Positions 8,353-17,776 of a stretch of DNA of 54,165 nt are shown here, one piece after another. Under the pieces are notes generated by a model. That model did no database searches, was not told where the DNA came from, and saw only the letters and a program-made list of their open reading frames with translations. Location of the stretch: NCBI RefSeq assembly GCF_004022425.1, contig NZ_RBZY01000022.1, forward strand, positions 1 through 54,165, read 5' to 3'. Every line of letters starts with the position of its first letter. The stretch's first letter is position 1. This DNA comes from Microbacterium enclense. Lineage in GTDB: Bacteria; Actinomycetota; Actinomycetes; Actinomycetales; Microbacteriaceae. Made by a program: the position numbers and the translations under genes.

Positions 8353-9414
8353 TCAGGCGGAGCGGTCGGCCACGGCGCGGGCGAACCGCGTCAGGGCCTC
8401 GCGGACGGCCCCGTCCGGCAGCGGTGCGAGCGCGTCGATCGCGTCCTGCGACCACCGGTGGGCGAGGTCGAGGGTCTCGCGCGTCGTCTCGTGCTCGCGC
8501 AGCTCGGTGAGGGCGTCGTCGAGGATCGCCGGGTCGGCGCCCGCCGCGATCCGATCCTGGCCCTCGTCGATGCGGGCGCGCAGATCGGCCGAAGCCTGGT
8601 CGGAGCGGTGGCCCAGCAACAGGTACGGCATCGTCGGCACGCCCGCGCGCAGGTCGGTGCCGGGGACCTTGCCCGTCTCGGACGGGTCGGGCGACAGGTC
8701 GATGACGTCGTCGAGCAGCTGGAAGGCGACACCGGCCTTCTCGCCGAAGACGATCATCGGGGCTTCGAACTCCTCGGGGGCACCCGAGTAGATGACGCCC
8801 GACTGCGCCGCCGCGGCGATCAGCGAACCGGTCTTGTCGGCCAGCACCCGCAGGTAGAACTCCACGGGCTCGTCGCCCTCCTGCGGACCGACGGTCTCGT
8901 GCATCTGCCCCAGCACGAGCCGCTCGAACGTGTCGGCCTGCAGCTGGATCGCTCGCTCACCACGACGAGCCATGAGCTGGCTCGCGCGCGAGAACAGCAG
9001 GTCGCCGGTGAGGATCGCGATGTTGTTGCCCCACACCGTCTGGGCGCTGGGAACGCCGCGGCGCTTGTCCGCCCCGTCCATGACGTCGTCGTGGTAGAGC
9101 GAGCCGAGGTGGGTGAGCTCGAGGGCCGTGGCCACCTCGACCACCTCCGTCGTCGTGCCCCGACCGAGCTGAGCGGTGAGGATGGCGAGCATCGGGCGCA
9201 CCCGCTTGCCACCGGCTTCGTACAGGTAGCGCGCGGTGACATCGGCGAGCTTGTCGGCGCTGCGCACCTCGCGCTCGAGCGCGCTCTCGACGAGGTCGAG
9301 GCCGGCCTCGACGGTGGAGAGCAGGGTGCGTGCGCGCAGCCCGCCGAAGATGCGGTCACTCAGGCCCAGCTTGCCCGACAGGCGGGTGCCGGCCGCGGGC
9401 GGTCTCGGGGTCAC
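8353..9414 (-). CDS. Long-chain (E)-polyprenyl diphosphate synthase for menaquinone side chain
   Basis: A 353-aa trans-isoprenyl diphosphate synthase. The first aspartate-rich motif D-D-V-M-D is at 109-113 and the second D-D-V-I-D at 235-239; both bind Mg2+-diphosphate. The residues four and five places before the first motif are small (Ser105, Gly104) rather than aromatic, which in this family allows a long product. It probably elongates farnesyl or geranylgeranyl diphosphate to the prenyl tail used by MenA (16588-15617). The start is a GTG, and menG lies upstream with a 75-bp gap on the other side of that start. The adjacent men genes support the quinone role; exact chain length is not readable. 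Confidence 0.88.
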   Translation of the reverse strand: MTPRPPAAGTRLSGKLGLSDRIFGGLRARTLLSTVEAGLDLVESALEREVRSADKLADVTARYLYEAGGKRVRPMLAILTAQLGRGTTTEVVEVATALELTHLGSLYHDDVMDGADKRRGVPSAQTVWGNNIAILTGDLLFSRASQLMARRGERAIQLQADTFERLVLGQMHETVGPQEGDEPVEFYLRVLADKTGSLIAAAAQSGVIYSGAPEEFEAPMIVFGEKAGVAFQLLDDVIDLSPDPSETGKVPGTDLRAGVPTMPYLLLGHRSDQASADLRARIDEGQDRIAAGADPAILDDALTELREHETTRETLDLAHRWSQDAIDALAPLPDGAVREALTRFARAVADRSA

Positions 9415-9489
9415 GGTTTCAGCCTATCCTGGCCCGGTCCGGGGCAGCCGCCGGTATCTCGACGGTTGACAGCGGGAGCCTCCTCGCGG

Positions 9490-10209
9490 CTACGCGCCGG
9501 GGGCGATCCCGCGGTGCAGAGCCACGATGCCGAACGTGAGGTTGCGGTAGGCCACATCGGCCCACCCCGCGTCCCGCATCCAGGCCGCGAGCGTCGGCTG
9601 GTCCGGCCAGTCGCGGATGGATTCGTTCAGGTAGTCGTAAGCGTCGGCGTTGGAGCTCATGGCCTTCGCGACGACCGGTAGGACGCGGTCGTTGTAGAAG
9701 CGGTACAGGCCGCTGAAGGCGCGGGACGGCGGATGCGAGAACTCGCACACGACGATGCGACCCCCGGGCTTCGTGACGCGGCGGAGCTCCCGCAGCGCGC
9801 GGCGGGGATCGTTGACGTTGCGCAGGCCGAACGACATGGTCACCGCGTCGAACTCGCCGTCCTGGAACGGCAGGTCGATGGCATCCGCCTGCACGAACTC
9901 GAGGTTCGGAACGTCGCCGTGACGGCGACGCCCCTCCGCGATCATGCCGCGCGAGAAGTCGGCGGCGACGACGTGCGCGCCGCTGGGCACGAACGCCATC
10001 GACGAGGTTCCGGTGCCGGCGGCGAGGTCGAGGATCCGCTCGCCCCGCTTCGGCGCGACGGCCCGCAACGTCGCGACGCGCCAGAACCGGTCGTTGCCGA
10101 GGCTCAGGACGGAGTTGGTGCGGTCATAGGCCGCGGCCACCTGGTCGAACATGCCGCTGACGCGCTGGGGGTCCTTGCCGAGGTCGGCGCGGTTCGGGTC
10201 GCTGCTCAC
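9490..10209 (-). CDS. menG: Demethylmenaquinone methyltransferase
   Basis: A 239-aa SAM-dependent methyltransferase of the UbiE/MenG family. It shows the family N-terminal [13 protein letters not shown] segment, SAM motif I D-L-A-A-G-T-G-T at 61-68, and the F-G-L-R-N-V-N-D-P signature near residue 128. It methylates demethylmenaquinone to menaquinone, the last step of the pathway. The start is a GTG. The gene follows the DUF402 gene by 9 bp and precedes the prenyl synthase on the same strand, so these may form one transcript. Confidence 0.94.
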   Translation of the reverse strand: MSSDPNRADLGKDPQRVSGMFDQVAAAYDRTNSVLSLGNDRFWRVATLRAVAPKRGERILDLAAGTGTSSMAFVPSGAHVVAADFSRGMIAEGRRRHGDVPNLEFVQADAIDLPFQDGEFDAVTMSFGLRNVNDPRRALRELRRVTKPGGRIVVCEFSHPPSRAFSGLYRFYNDRVLPVVAKAMSSNADAYDYLNESIRDWPDQPTLAAWMRDAGWADVAYRNLTFGIVALHRGIAPGA

Positions 10210-10218
10210 CCGTCGAGT

Positions 10219-10782
10219 CTAGGCGCGGCCGGACGCGTCGTCCCCGGGTTGCGCGAGCGCGGCGAGACGCTGCAGCCACGGACCGGTGACCTCGTCCGAG
10301 AAGGGCGCCTCGGCGGCACGGACCCGATGCTCGAGGTCCAGCGCCACCGCCTCGAGGTGCGCGACGATCTCCGCCGGGTATCCGTACCGCACGCGGTGGT
10401 CGTCCCACTCGTCGCGGTCGTCGATCCACGTTCCGCGCTCGTCGGTGCGGCGGACGACATCGAGGTCCATGTCGATCCCTACCGGGGCGCCGTCGGCATT
10501 CCACCCGGCGTCCCAGGCGAGGTCGATGTACACGGCCACCGGGTGCGGAGCGGCGTTGTGCGTGAAGGCCCAGTCGCCGCTGGCGGGGACGAGCGTCACG
10601 TTCGGTTCACGGCAGACGAACTCCCGTCCGGGACGGACGCTGCGCCACCCGATCTGCTGGCCGAACCAGTCGCCCCACTCGTCGGAGCCGAGGTAGACGG
10701 AGTCCTGCTCCCAGTGGGGGGACCCGTCCCACTTGCGCCAGCGGAACACGAGCCGGGTGCCGGGTGCGGGGCGGGAGGTCAT
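10219..10782 (-). CDS. DUF402-domain protein
   Basis: A 187-aa soluble protein. The second half carries the DUF402 pattern: a pair of acidic beta-strands (V-Y-I-D-L then D-M-D-L-D-V-V) followed by D-D-R-D-E-W-D-D-H and a Y-G-Y-P turn, with conserved Asp residues that bind metal in characterised members. Some DUF402 proteins hydrolyse nucleoside di- or triphosphates or act as RNA-related phosphatases, but the substrate here is unknown. It starts with ATG 34 bp from the divergent menF and runs directly into menG. Confidence 0.82.
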   Translation of the reverse strand: MTSRPAPGTRLVFRWRKWDGSPHWEQDSVYLGSDEWGDWFGQQIGWRSVRPGREFVCREPNVTLVPASGDWAFTHNAAPHPVAVYIDLAWDAGWNADGAPVGIDMDLDVVRRTDERGTWIDDRDEWDDHRVRYGYPAEIVAHLEAVALDLEHRVRAAEAPFSDEVTGPWLQRLAALAQPGDDASGRA

Positions 10783-10816
10783 GCCGCGAGTCTAAGTCGC
10801 GGTCTAGGCTGGAACG

Positions 10817-12094
10817 GTGCAGCAAGCGGCGGATGACCTGGTCCCGCGTCTGCGCGTCGTGACGCGCGAGCTGCATCCGATGGACGACGTGCTGGACTAC
10901 ACCCCCGGCTACGACCCGCTGTTCTGGAGCCGCCGCGGAGAGTCGCTCGCCGGCTTCGGCGACCTGCTGACGCTGCGGTACACCGGCGCTCAGCCGGGGG
11001 ATGCGACGATCGCGGATCGGTGGCGCCGGATCGCCGCCGCGGCCGAGGTGGATGACCCCCTCTGCCTTCCCGGCACCGGCCTCGTGGCCTTCGGCTCGTT
11101 CGTGTTCGACCCCCGTTCGGAGCGCGAGAGCGTGCTTCGCGTCCCCGGCACGATCGTCGGACGCCACGGCGGGCGCGCGTGGGTCACGCGGCTCGCCTTC
11201 GCCGATACCCCCGACGAGCCCGAACCCGACCTCCCGCCCCGGTCCCCGTTCGGTCCGCACTGGTCGGCGACGCTCGGTCCCGGTCGGCAGAGCGCGGAGG
11301 GATACCAGGATGCCGTCCGCCAGGCGATCGACGCGATCCGGGCGGGCGAGGTCGGCAAGGTCGTGCTCGCGCGCGACATCGTCGGGACGGTTCCCGCCGG
11401 CGCGGACCGACGTCGACTGCTGCGGGCGCTCCTAGAGGGCTACCCCGACTGCTGGGTCTTCGCGGTGGACGGTCTCATCGGCGCGAGCCCCGAAACCCTC
11501 GTCACCGTGTCGCGCGGGACGGTGACCGCTCGCGTGCTGGCGGGGACCGTTGCGCGCGGGGGCGACGCCGACAGCGATGTCGCCGCGGCGGTCGCGCTCA
11601 CCGAGAGCGCGAAGGATCAGGAGGAGCACCGCTTCGCCGTGCAGAGCGTCCTCGCCTCCCTCCGTCCGCACACCTCGGCCCTGGCGGCGGGCGAGCAGCC
11701 CTTCACGCTGAAGCTTCCGAACGTCTGGCACCTCGCCACGGACGTCGAGGGCGAGCTGTCGGAGGCGGCATCCGCGCTCGACCTGATCACCGTGCTCCAC
11801 CCCACCGCCGCCGTCGCGGGCACCCCGACCGCCGCGGCGATGGAGGTCATCCGACGTCTCGAGCCGTTCGACCGCGGCCGCTACGCCGGGGCCGTCGGCT
11901 GGATCGGGGCGTCCGGCGACGGGGAGTGGGCGATCGCGCTCCGATGCGCGCAGATCGACCCCGCCGCCCCGTCGTCGCCGACCGCGCCGATCACCGCGTA
12001 CGCGGGGGCCGGAATCGTCGCCGACAGCGTGCCTGAGTCCGAACTCCTCGAGACGCGCGTGAAGTTCCGCCCGATCGTCGAGGCTCTGGCCTAG
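10817..12094 (+). CDS. menF: Isochorismate synthase
   Basis: A 425-aa chorismate-utilising enzyme. The C-terminal two thirds hold the family landmarks G-A-S-P-E-T-L (about 222-228), V-L-A-G-T near 238, the H-P-T-A-A-V-A-G-T-P segment near 330 and a final D-R-G-R-Y-A-G-A-V-G-W. It converts chorismate to isochorismate for MenD. Siderophore-type EntC/DhbC has the same fold, but the surrounding men genes favour menaquinone. The start is a GTG. The 3' end meets the convergent ppk2 gene so closely that the two stop codons share the palindrome CTAG. Confidence 0.9.
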   Translation: MQQAADDLVPRLRVVTRELHPMDDVLDYTPGYDPLFWSRRGESLAGFGDLLTLRYTGAQPGDATIADRWRRIAAAAEVDDPLCLPGTGLVAFGSFVFDPRSERESVLRVPGTIVGRHGGRAWVTRLAFADTPDEPEPDLPPRSPFGPHWSATLGPGRQSAEGYQDAVRQAIDAIRAGEVGKVVLARDIVGTVPAGADRRRLLRALLEGYPDCWVFAVDGLIGASPETLVTVSRGTVTARVLAGTVARGGDADSDVAAAVALTESAKDQEEHRFAVQSVLASLRPHTSALAAGEQPFTLKLPNVWHLATDVEGELSEAASALDLITVLHPTAAVAGTPTAAAMEVIRRLEPFDRGRYAGAVGWIGASGDGEWAIALRCAQIDPAAPSSPTAPITAYAGAGIVADSVPESELLETRVKFRPIVEALA

Positions 12095-12948
12095 GACTCC
12101 GCCAGCCGCTGCTTCTCGGTCGCGATGTCGTAGTCGGCGGCGGGCCACTGCGGGTCGATGTCGGTGAGAGCGTCGAGAAGCAGCTGCTGCACCGCGAGCC
12201 GGGCGTACCACTTGCGGTCCGCGGGCACGACGTGCCACGGGGCGATCGGCGTCGACGTGCGCTCCAACGCCACCTGGTAGGCATCCATGTACTCGTCCCA
12301 GAGGGCGCGCTCGTCGACGTCGGACGGGTTGTACTTCCAGTGCTTGTCGGGACGGTCGAGGCGGTCGGCCAGCCGCTCGCGCTGCTCGTCCTTCGAGATG
12401 TGCAGCATGACCTTCACCACCCGGATGCCGAGCTCCGCCGCCTCGGCCTCGAAGGCGACGATCGCGCCGTAGCGGCGCTCGATCTCCTCCGCGGGAGCGA
12501 GCTGCCGGACGCGTCCGATGAGCACGTCCTCGTAGTGCGAGCGATCGAAGACGCCGAGGCGCCCGGCATCCGGGAGACGCTTGCGGATCCGCCACAGGAA
12601 GTCGTGCGAGAGCTCCTCGGCGGTGGGCTTCTTGAACGACGCCAGCTCCACGCCCTGGGGATCGACGGCCCCGACGACGTGCTTGACGATGCCGCCCTTG
12701 CCTGCCGTGTCCATCGCCTGCAGGACCAGCAGCACCGAACCGGTGGCCGTCCCCGCGACGCTCTCGGCGAAGAGGCGCTCCTGCAGATCCGCGAGGGGCT
12801 CGACGCCCGCCTCCAGGTCGGCCTTGCCCTGCTCCTTGTCTCCGTCATAGCCCGGGGTGGACCGCGTATCGACGTCGGCGAGACGGAACCCCGGCTCGAC
12901 ACGGAGGGCATCGAACGCGGGCGTGGACCAGGTGCTGTGCGAACTCAT
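12091..12948 (-). CDS. PPK2-family polyphosphate:nucleotide phosphotransferase
   Basis: A 285-aa cytoplasmic kinase. The P-loop-like motif A-M-D-T-A-G-K-G-G is at 78-86 and the Walker B/lid motif D-R-S-H-Y-E-D-V at 135-142; both are typical of PPK2, which phosphorylates nucleotides from polyphosphate. The W-K-Y-N-P-S-D segment and an R-W-Y/K-W-Y-A-R C-terminus also fit. I start at the ATG for M-S-S-H; a much longer open frame upstream is antisense to other sequence. No good Shine-Dalgarno precedes this ATG, so a leaderless or weakly initiated message is possible. Single-domain PPK2 enzymes differ in AMP, ADP or NDP preference, which is not decidable here. Confidence 0.9.
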   Translation of the reverse strand: MSSHSTWSTPAFDALRVEPGFRLADVDTRSTPGYDGDKEQGKADLEAGVEPLADLQERLFAESVAGTATGSVLLVLQAMDTAGKGGIVKHVVGAVDPQGVELASFKKPTAEELSHDFLWRIRKRLPDAGRLGVFDRSHYEDVLIGRVRQLAPAEEIERRYGAIVAFEAEAAELGIRVVKVMLHISKDEQRERLADRLDRPDKHWKYNPSDVDERALWDEYMDAYQVALERTSTPIAPWHVVPADRKWYARLAVQQLLLDALTDIDPQWPAADYDIATEKQRLAES

Positions 12949-13001
12949 CGTCACATCGTGACGTGCGGATGCTCGGGATGCCAGCGGTTGACGGACCGTC
13001 C

Positions 13002-14777
13002 TCAGCGCGCCAGCGGCACCTCGATGAGCTGTCGCCCGGCTACCGCCGAAGTGAGCGCTTGATCGAGTGCGACGCGAGTCGTCACGCGACGGTACTCCCA
13101 GCCGAACGCCAGGGCGAGGTGCTCGAGCCGCGCGTTCTGGGGCGTGTACTGCACGCGCTCCATCGCGTCGACGCCGGCCACTCCCGCCACCTCCAGACCG
13201 TCGAAGATCGTCCCGCCGCCGTCGTTGCCGACGACGACCTGCAGGCGCGGCTCGTGCTCCTCGGGCGGGAGCAGCAAGGCGCCGACGTCGTGCAGGAACG
13301 CGAGATCTCCGAGGATCAGACGCGTGACGCCGGGGCGGTCCTCGCCCTGGCTCGCGAGAGCGACCCCGGTCGCGGTCGCGATCGTGCCGTCGATGCCCGC
13401 GAGTCCCCGGTTGGCGTGGACCGCCACCCTCTTGCCCGCCAGCAGCTCGTCGGCGACGCGCACCAGACGCGACGACCCGAACACGAGCCGGTCGTGCGGC
13501 CAGGTCGCGCGCCAGACGGCGTCGACGAGAGCGGCCCGGTCGACGGGCGCGCGCATGACGGCGACCTCGGCGTTGATCGCCCCGAGACGTTCGTGCGGCA
13601 CGGCCGAGCTGAGTCCGTCGGCATCGGGCGCCGGCGGGCTGAGGTCGACGGCGGCGGCCCGAGACGCCCGCATCCACTCCCCCAGCCACTCGCGGTCCGA
13701 CGCCTCGCCTGCGCGCACGGCATCCACCGCCCGGGTCTGGCCGTTCAGGTTCACGGGCTCGCCGGGCCCCCGCACCGCGATCACGTCGACGTCGTCGCGC
13801 CCCAGCAGGAGCGCGACCTCACGACTGAGGGTGGGATGACCGAAGACGACGACCCGCTCGACACGACCGCCGAGATGGGCCTCGCGCAGCAGGGCGCGAT
13901 ACGCGTGGACGACGTGCCGACCGAACCGTGCACCGCTGACGATCTCGGCGACCAGCGGGAGACCACCCAGATGGGCGAGTTCTTCGGCGGCCGGGCCCGC
14001 GTCCGCTCCAGCCACGACGATGGTGCGCGGCCCCGGGTCGAGGACGAAGACCGCGTCCGATTCGGGGGCGACATCGGCGGTCCCGATCCCGCCGCCGCCC
14101 TGGTAGAGCGCTCCCGACGCGTCGATCCCGGTGGCCTCGTCGGCCGGAGCGGAGCGAGTGGCGCGCTCGAGGAGCCACGCGGGTACCGCCCCCGCGAGGG
14201 GCTCACGCACCGGGACGTTCAGGTGGACGGGCCCGGCGGCACGCGCACCCTCGCCGACGGACGCGGCGAGGGCCGTCGCCGCGATGGCGTCGAAGTCGTC
14301 GGTCTGCGGGGTCGTGGCATCCGGATCCACCACTTCCGGAACCGGGAGGTCTGCTTCGAACCGGGTCGCCGAATGGAAGAGCCCGGGCTGACGCGTCGTC
14401 TGATTGGCCCCGACCCCGCGCAGTTCCGGTGGGCGATCCGCGGTCACCAGCAGCAGGGGAATGCCGGAGTGATGAGCCTCCAGCGCGGCAGGCAGGAGGT
14501 TGGCGACCGCGGTGCCCGACGTGCAGATCACGGCGGCGGGCACACCGGTTTCGCGGGCGATTCCGAGGGCGGTGAAGCCCGCGACGCGTTCGTCGATGCG
14601 TACGTGCAGACGCACGAGCCCGGCACGCTCGAGTTCCGCCGCGACCAGGGCGAGCGCCTGCGAACGCGACCCGGGGCTGACGACCAGGTGCCGCACCCCG
14701 CGCGAGACGAGGCCGGCGAGCAGCGCCGCGGTCGCATCGGTGGCCGGGGCCTGCGGCCCCCGTTCCGCCGATTCCAC
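13002..14777 (-). CDS. menD: SEPHCHC synthase (ThDP-dependent)
   Basis: A 591-aa thiamine-diphosphate enzyme that joins isochorismate and 2-oxoglutarate in the menaquinone pathway. The N-terminal PYR domain has S-P-G-S-R-S and the R-I-D-E-R-V-A-G-F segment with the conserved Glu that activates ThDP. The C-terminal PP domain has the G-D-L-A-F-L-H-D and N-D-G-G-G-T-I-F cofactor-binding segments. The length is normal. I take the GTG two bases after the preceding TGA stop as start; there is no clear ribosome site, which fits coupling to the upstream PLDc_N gene. It carries no fusion despite the longer open frame upstream. Confidence 0.92.
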   Translation of the reverse strand: MESAERGPQAPATDATAALLAGLVSRGVRHLVVSPGSRSQALALVAAELERAGLVRLHVRIDERVAGFTALGIARETGVPAAVICTSGTAVANLLPAALEAHHSGIPLLLVTADRPPELRGVGANQTTRQPGLFHSATRFEADLPVPEVVDPDATTPQTDDFDAIAATALAASVGEGARAAGPVHLNVPVREPLAGAVPAWLLERATRSAPADEATGIDASGALYQGGGGIGTADVAPESDAVFVLDPGPRTIVVAGADAGPAAEELAHLGGLPLVAEIVSGARFGRHVVHAYRALLREAHLGGRVERVVVFGHPTLSREVALLLGRDDVDVIAVRGPGEPVNLNGQTRAVDAVRAGEASDREWLGEWMRASRAAAVDLSPPAPDADGLSSAVPHERLGAINAEVAVMRAPVDRAALVDAVWRATWPHDRLVFGSSRLVRVADELLAGKRVAVHANRGLAGIDGTIATATGVALASQGEDRPGVTRLILGDLAFLHDVGALLLPPEEHEPRLQVVVGNDGGGTIFDGLEVAGVAGVDAMERVQYTPQNARLEHLALAFGWEYRRVTTRVALDQALTSAVAGRQLIEVPLAR

Positions 14778-14779
14778 GC

Positions 14780-15211
14780 TCAGCCGACGGCGCCGCGCTG
14801 ACCGCGCGTGTCGTCGTCGCCCTTGCCGGGCGTGCCGTCGCCGTCGTCGCCATCGGCCTCGGGGGCCGGGCGGGTGTCGCGGGGATCGTCGGCCTCGGAG
14901 TCGAGCTGCGCGAGCTCTTCCTCCAGGCGGCGGATGCGCTCGTCCTGATCGGCGCGGGCATGGGCCGAGAGGCCGCCGAGGAACTCGGGATCGTCGTCGG
15001 GCGCCCGACGTGCGGCCTGCTGCGAGGTGCGGCCCCGTCCGACGATGAACCACAGGATGCCACCGAGAACGGGGAGCAGGATCACGATCACCAGCCACGC
15101 GGGCTTGCTGACTCCGCGATGGCGGGTCGCCGGTTGAACGGCGCAGTCGACGATCGTGTAGACCCAGAACGCGGTCGCCACGAGCGCCAGGATCAGCAGC
15201 AGGCGTGCCAT
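14780..15211 (-). CDS. PLDc_N-domain small membrane protein
   Basis: A 143-aa protein with two membrane helices (about 1-20 and 38-58) separated by the D-C-A-V-Q-P loop, the pattern of the phospholipase D nuclease N-terminal (PLDc_N) domain. No HKD catalytic motif is present, so it is a membrane module rather than an enzyme. The rest is an acidic, low-complexity cytoplasmic tail with a short coiled-coil-like R-R-L-E-E-E-L stretch near 95. It ends 2 bp before menD, and the same neighbourhood is common in related actinobacteria. Function unknown. Confidence 0.8.
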   Translation of the reverse strand: MARLLLILALVATAFWVYTIVDCAVQPATRHRGVSKPAWLVIVILLPVLGGILWFIVGRGRTSQQAARRAPDDDPEFLGGLSAHARADQDERIRRLEEELAQLDSEADDPRDTRPAPEADGDDGDGTPGKGDDDTRGQRGAVG

Positions 15212-15285
15212 CCTCCGATTCTACCGGCGCTGCCTGGACGGGGGCCGGGCGCCGGGCGGCGATGGCTCGGTCGTAGAGTGGTTGT

Positions 15286-15612
15286 ATGCGTGCCCGTTCC
15301 GCCCTCGTCTATACGGTGCTGCGTCTGCTCGCGTTCCTCGTGCCGCTCGGCATCCTGCTGCTGTTCCCGGTCTTCCGCGAGCTGCCGTGGCTGGCCGCGG
15401 TCTTCGCCGCTCTCATCGGCCTGAGCCTGTCGTTGCTGTTCCTGCGTCGGCCGCTGGATCACGTGACCGGCGACCTCGCCGAGCGCCGTGCCGAACGCCG
15501 CGCCGCGAACCGTCGCACGGCGGCCGAGCGCGACGCCGATGTCGAGGATGCCGTGGTGGACTCCACGCACGACGACCGCGGAGAGGCCGCGGACCCCGAA
15601 GCCCGCCGCTGA
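15286..15612 (+). CDS. DUF4229-family small membrane protein
   Basis: A 108-aa protein with two N-terminal membrane helices (about 8-28 and 33-53). A strongly charged tail follows (E-R-R-A-E-R-R-A-A-N-R-R and then acidic residues), the pattern of DUF4229. The family is restricted to actinobacteria and often lies near menA. It starts at ATG 15286, divergent from the PLDc_N gene, and ends 4 bp before the convergent menA stop. Function unknown. Confidence 0.75.
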   Translation: MRARSALVYTVLRLLAFLVPLGILLLFPVFRELPWLAAVFAALIGLSLSLLFLRRPLDHVTGDLAERRAERRAANRRTAAERDADVEDAVVDSTHDDRGEAADPEARR

Positions 15613-15616
15613 GCTC

Positions 15617-16588
15617 TCAGGCCACGAACGCCCAGAACAGGATCGCGCCGTACCCGACCGAGGTGAAGCTCGTGACCTGCAGCGCCACGATAAGTTCGCG
15701 GGGCGCGCGGTAGGTCCAGACGATGAGGATCGCCGAGAGCGCTCCGAGCAGCGCGATGAGCGTGAGCCACGCGATGGGGTACACCAGCGCCAGGAACGCC
15801 GCGATACCGAACGGCACGAGCACGAACAGCGTGAACAGCACCTGCGTCGCGCGCCGACCGATGAGCACCGAGAGCGTGCGCTTACCCGCGAGCCGGTCCT
15901 GGTCGATGTCGCGGAGGTTGTTCGCGAGCAGCACCGCGCAGGCGAGCAGCCCCGCGGCCACCGCACCGAACCACGCCTCCTGCGGCAGCGACTGCACCTG
16001 CAGCCACGTGGTGCCGAGGGTGGCGACGAGGCCGAAGAACACGAAGACGAACACCTCGCCGAGCGCGTTGTAGCCGTAGGGTCGCTTGCCGCCGGTGTAG
16101 AACCAGGCCGCGACGATGCACGCCGCGCCGACGGCGATGAGCCACCACTGGCCGGTGCGGACGACGAGCGCGAGTCCCACGAGCGCGGCGAGCGCGAAGA
16201 ACGCCAGCGCCACGATGAGCACCGTGCGCGGCTTCGCCTTCTTACCCCCGGTCAGGCGCCCCGGTCCGACACGGACGTCATCCGTTCCGCGGATGCCGTC
16301 GCTGTAATCGTTGGCGTAGTTGACGCCGATCTGCAGAGCGAACGCCACCGCGAGGCACGCGAGCGCGATGACCCAGTGGAGCCGATCGTCGACGAGCGTC
16401 GCGGCACCGGTGCCGATGAGCACGGGCGTGATCGCGAGCGGAAGCGTCCGCAGGCGTGCGGCTCCGATCCAGTCGCGCGCGGTCGCGGGGGCCGGTGCGT
16501 GCGACACCGGACGGTGCGCCTTCTGGGGGTTGCCGCCGGGACGCCGCTTCGGGGCCGGACGCGAGCGCTTGCGAGACTGTGCTGCCAC
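15617..16588 (-). CDS. menA: 1,4-Dihydroxy-2-naphthoate polyprenyltransferase
   Basis: A 323-aa UbiA-superfamily membrane enzyme that attaches the prenyl chain to DHNA. A basic, Pro-rich N-terminus of about 40 residues precedes eight or nine membrane helices. The first aspartate-rich motif is N-D-Y-S-D (about 102-106), and the second is the N-N-L-R-D-I-D-Q-D segment; both bind Mg2+-prenyl diphosphate. The start is taken as the GTG 11 bp downstream of the menE stop, though no good ribosome site is seen. It uses the product of the prenyl synthase at 8353-9414 and delivers demethylmenaquinone to MenG. Confidence 0.93.
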   Translation of the reverse strand: MAAQSRKRSRPAPKRRPGGNPQKAHRPVSHAPAPATARDWIGAARLRTLPLAITPVLIGTGAATLVDDRLHWVIALACLAVAFALQIGVNYANDYSDGIRGTDDVRVGPGRLTGGKKAKPRTVLIVALAFFALAALVGLALVVRTGQWWLIAVGAACIVAAWFYTGGKRPYGYNALGEVFVFVFFGLVATLGTTWLQVQSLPQEAWFGAVAAGLLACAVLLANNLRDIDQDRLAGKRTLSVLIGRRATQVLFTLFVLVPFGIAAFLALVYPIAWLTLIALLGALSAILIVWTYRAPRELIVALQVTSFTSVGYGAILFWAFVA

Positions 16589-16599
16589 GGAGAGAGAGC

Positions 16600-17769
16600 C
16601 TAATTCTTCGCGGAGCCGAAGCGTTGCCGCAGGGCGGCGCGATCGGGCTTGCCGGATGCCAGGACGGGCAGCGCCTCGACCACGATCACCCGCGCGGGCC
16701 GGGCGGCGGGCCCGATCGCCCGGGCGACCGCCGCTCGCACGCGCTCCAGCGTCTCCTGCTCGTCGAGATCGGATGCGCCGAGGACGACCGCGGAGCCCTG
16801 ACCCCACCGAGCGTCCTCCGTCGGGATCACGACGGCGCTCTCAAGACCGGGGAGGCCGTGCACCACCGCCTCGACGCGGTCCAGCGAGACGTTCACGCCG
16901 CCCGAGACGATGACGTTGTCGAGGCGGCCCGTGACCCGCAGCACTCCGTCGGCGAGCACGCCGGCGTCGCCCGTGCGGTACCACCGGGTGCCGTCGGCAT
17001 CCGTGGGGAAGATCTCGGCGGTGCGGTCCGGATCGCCGACGTAGCCGTCGGCGAGCGTCGGGCCCGAGACGCGCACCTCGCCGTCGACGATCGCGAGCGC
17101 CACCCCGTCGAGCGGGACGCCGTCGTAGACGCAGCCGCCGCTGGTCTCGCTCGAGCCGTACGTGCGCACGATCCGTGCGCCGGCCGCCTCGGCGCGCTCG
17201 CGCAGAGAGGGGGCGAGGGCCTGCCCGCCGATGAGGATGCGCTCGAACGACCGCAGCGCCCGGGCGACATCGGGGTCGCTCTCGGCCGCGTCGAGCAGCC
17301 GCTGCAATTGGGCCGGGACGAGGGACGTATAGGTGGGGACGCGGGCGCCGTCCTCGTGCGACGCCATTCCGAGGGCGGCCGCGGCGAACGGCTCGGGGCG
17401 GAAGGGCCCGGCGAGCACCGCGGGCTCCCGCCCGTTCACGAGCGCCCGGACGAGCACCTGCACGCCGGCGACGTAGGTCGCGGGGACGGCGAGCAACCAC
17501 GCTCCCGCACCGATCCGTTCGGATGTCGCGAACGCGCTCGCGATCAGGGCGTTGCGCCCGATCGCCACCGACTTCGGAACGCCGGTCGATCCCGACGTCG
17601 TGATGACCACCGCGGTCCCCGCCGGCACCTCCCCCGGAAGAGCCGATCCGGCACCGAGGGCCACCGCGGGCCCGGCTCCCAGGACCGCGTGACGCAGGGC
17701 GCGCAACACATCGCGCGGATCCTCGGATGCCGCACGCTCCAGCTTCACGAGCGCGCCGGGTCCTGGCAT
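16600..17769 (-). CDS. menE: o-Succinylbenzoate-CoA ligase
   Basis: A 389-aa AMP-forming acyl-CoA synthetase. The P-loop T-S-G-S-T-G-V-P-K lies at about 58-66, the Y-G-S-S-E-T segment near 211, Y-R-T-G-D in the hinge region, and the catalytic Lys in S-G-K-P-D near the C-terminus. It is shorter than the usual 450-500 aa because the N-terminal subdomain is reduced, which is common for actinobacterial MenE. It activates o-succinylbenzoate for MenB, whose gene lies 7 bp upstream on the same strand. Confidence 0.92.
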   Translation of the reverse strand: MPGPGALVKLERAASEDPRDVLRALRHAVLGAGPAVALGAGSALPGEVPAGTAVVITTSGSTGVPKSVAIGRNALIASAFATSERIGAGAWLLAVPATYVAGVQVLVRALVNGREPAVLAGPFRPEPFAAAALGMASHEDGARVPTYTSLVPAQLQRLLDAAESDPDVARALRSFERILIGGQALAPSLRERAEAAGARIVRTYGSSETSGGCVYDGVPLDGVALAIVDGEVRVSGPTLADGYVGDPDRTAEIFPTDADGTRWYRTGDAGVLADGVLRVTGRLDNVIVSGGVNVSLDRVEAVVHGLPGLESAVVIPTEDARWGQGSAVVLGASDLDEQETLERVRAAVARAIGPAARPARVIVVEALPVLASGKPDRAALRQRFGSAKN

Positions 17770-17776
17770 CCCGGGA

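Noticed and set aside
9465..9470. TTGACA hexamer as a promoter -35 box on the plus strand
   Set aside because: No plus-strand gene follows, and no -10 partner at proper spacing; it sits in the gap between two minus-strand genes.
12091..13689. Apparent 532-aa fusion containing PPK2 at its C-terminus
   Set aside because: The first 247 residues are Arg/Gly-rich shadow sequence antisense-like to the menD coding frame; the real PPK2 begins at 12948.
13002..15098. Apparent 698-aa MenD with N-terminal extension
   Set aside because: The extra residues are an out-of-frame reading of the PLDc_N gene; MenD length and motifs fit a start at 14777.
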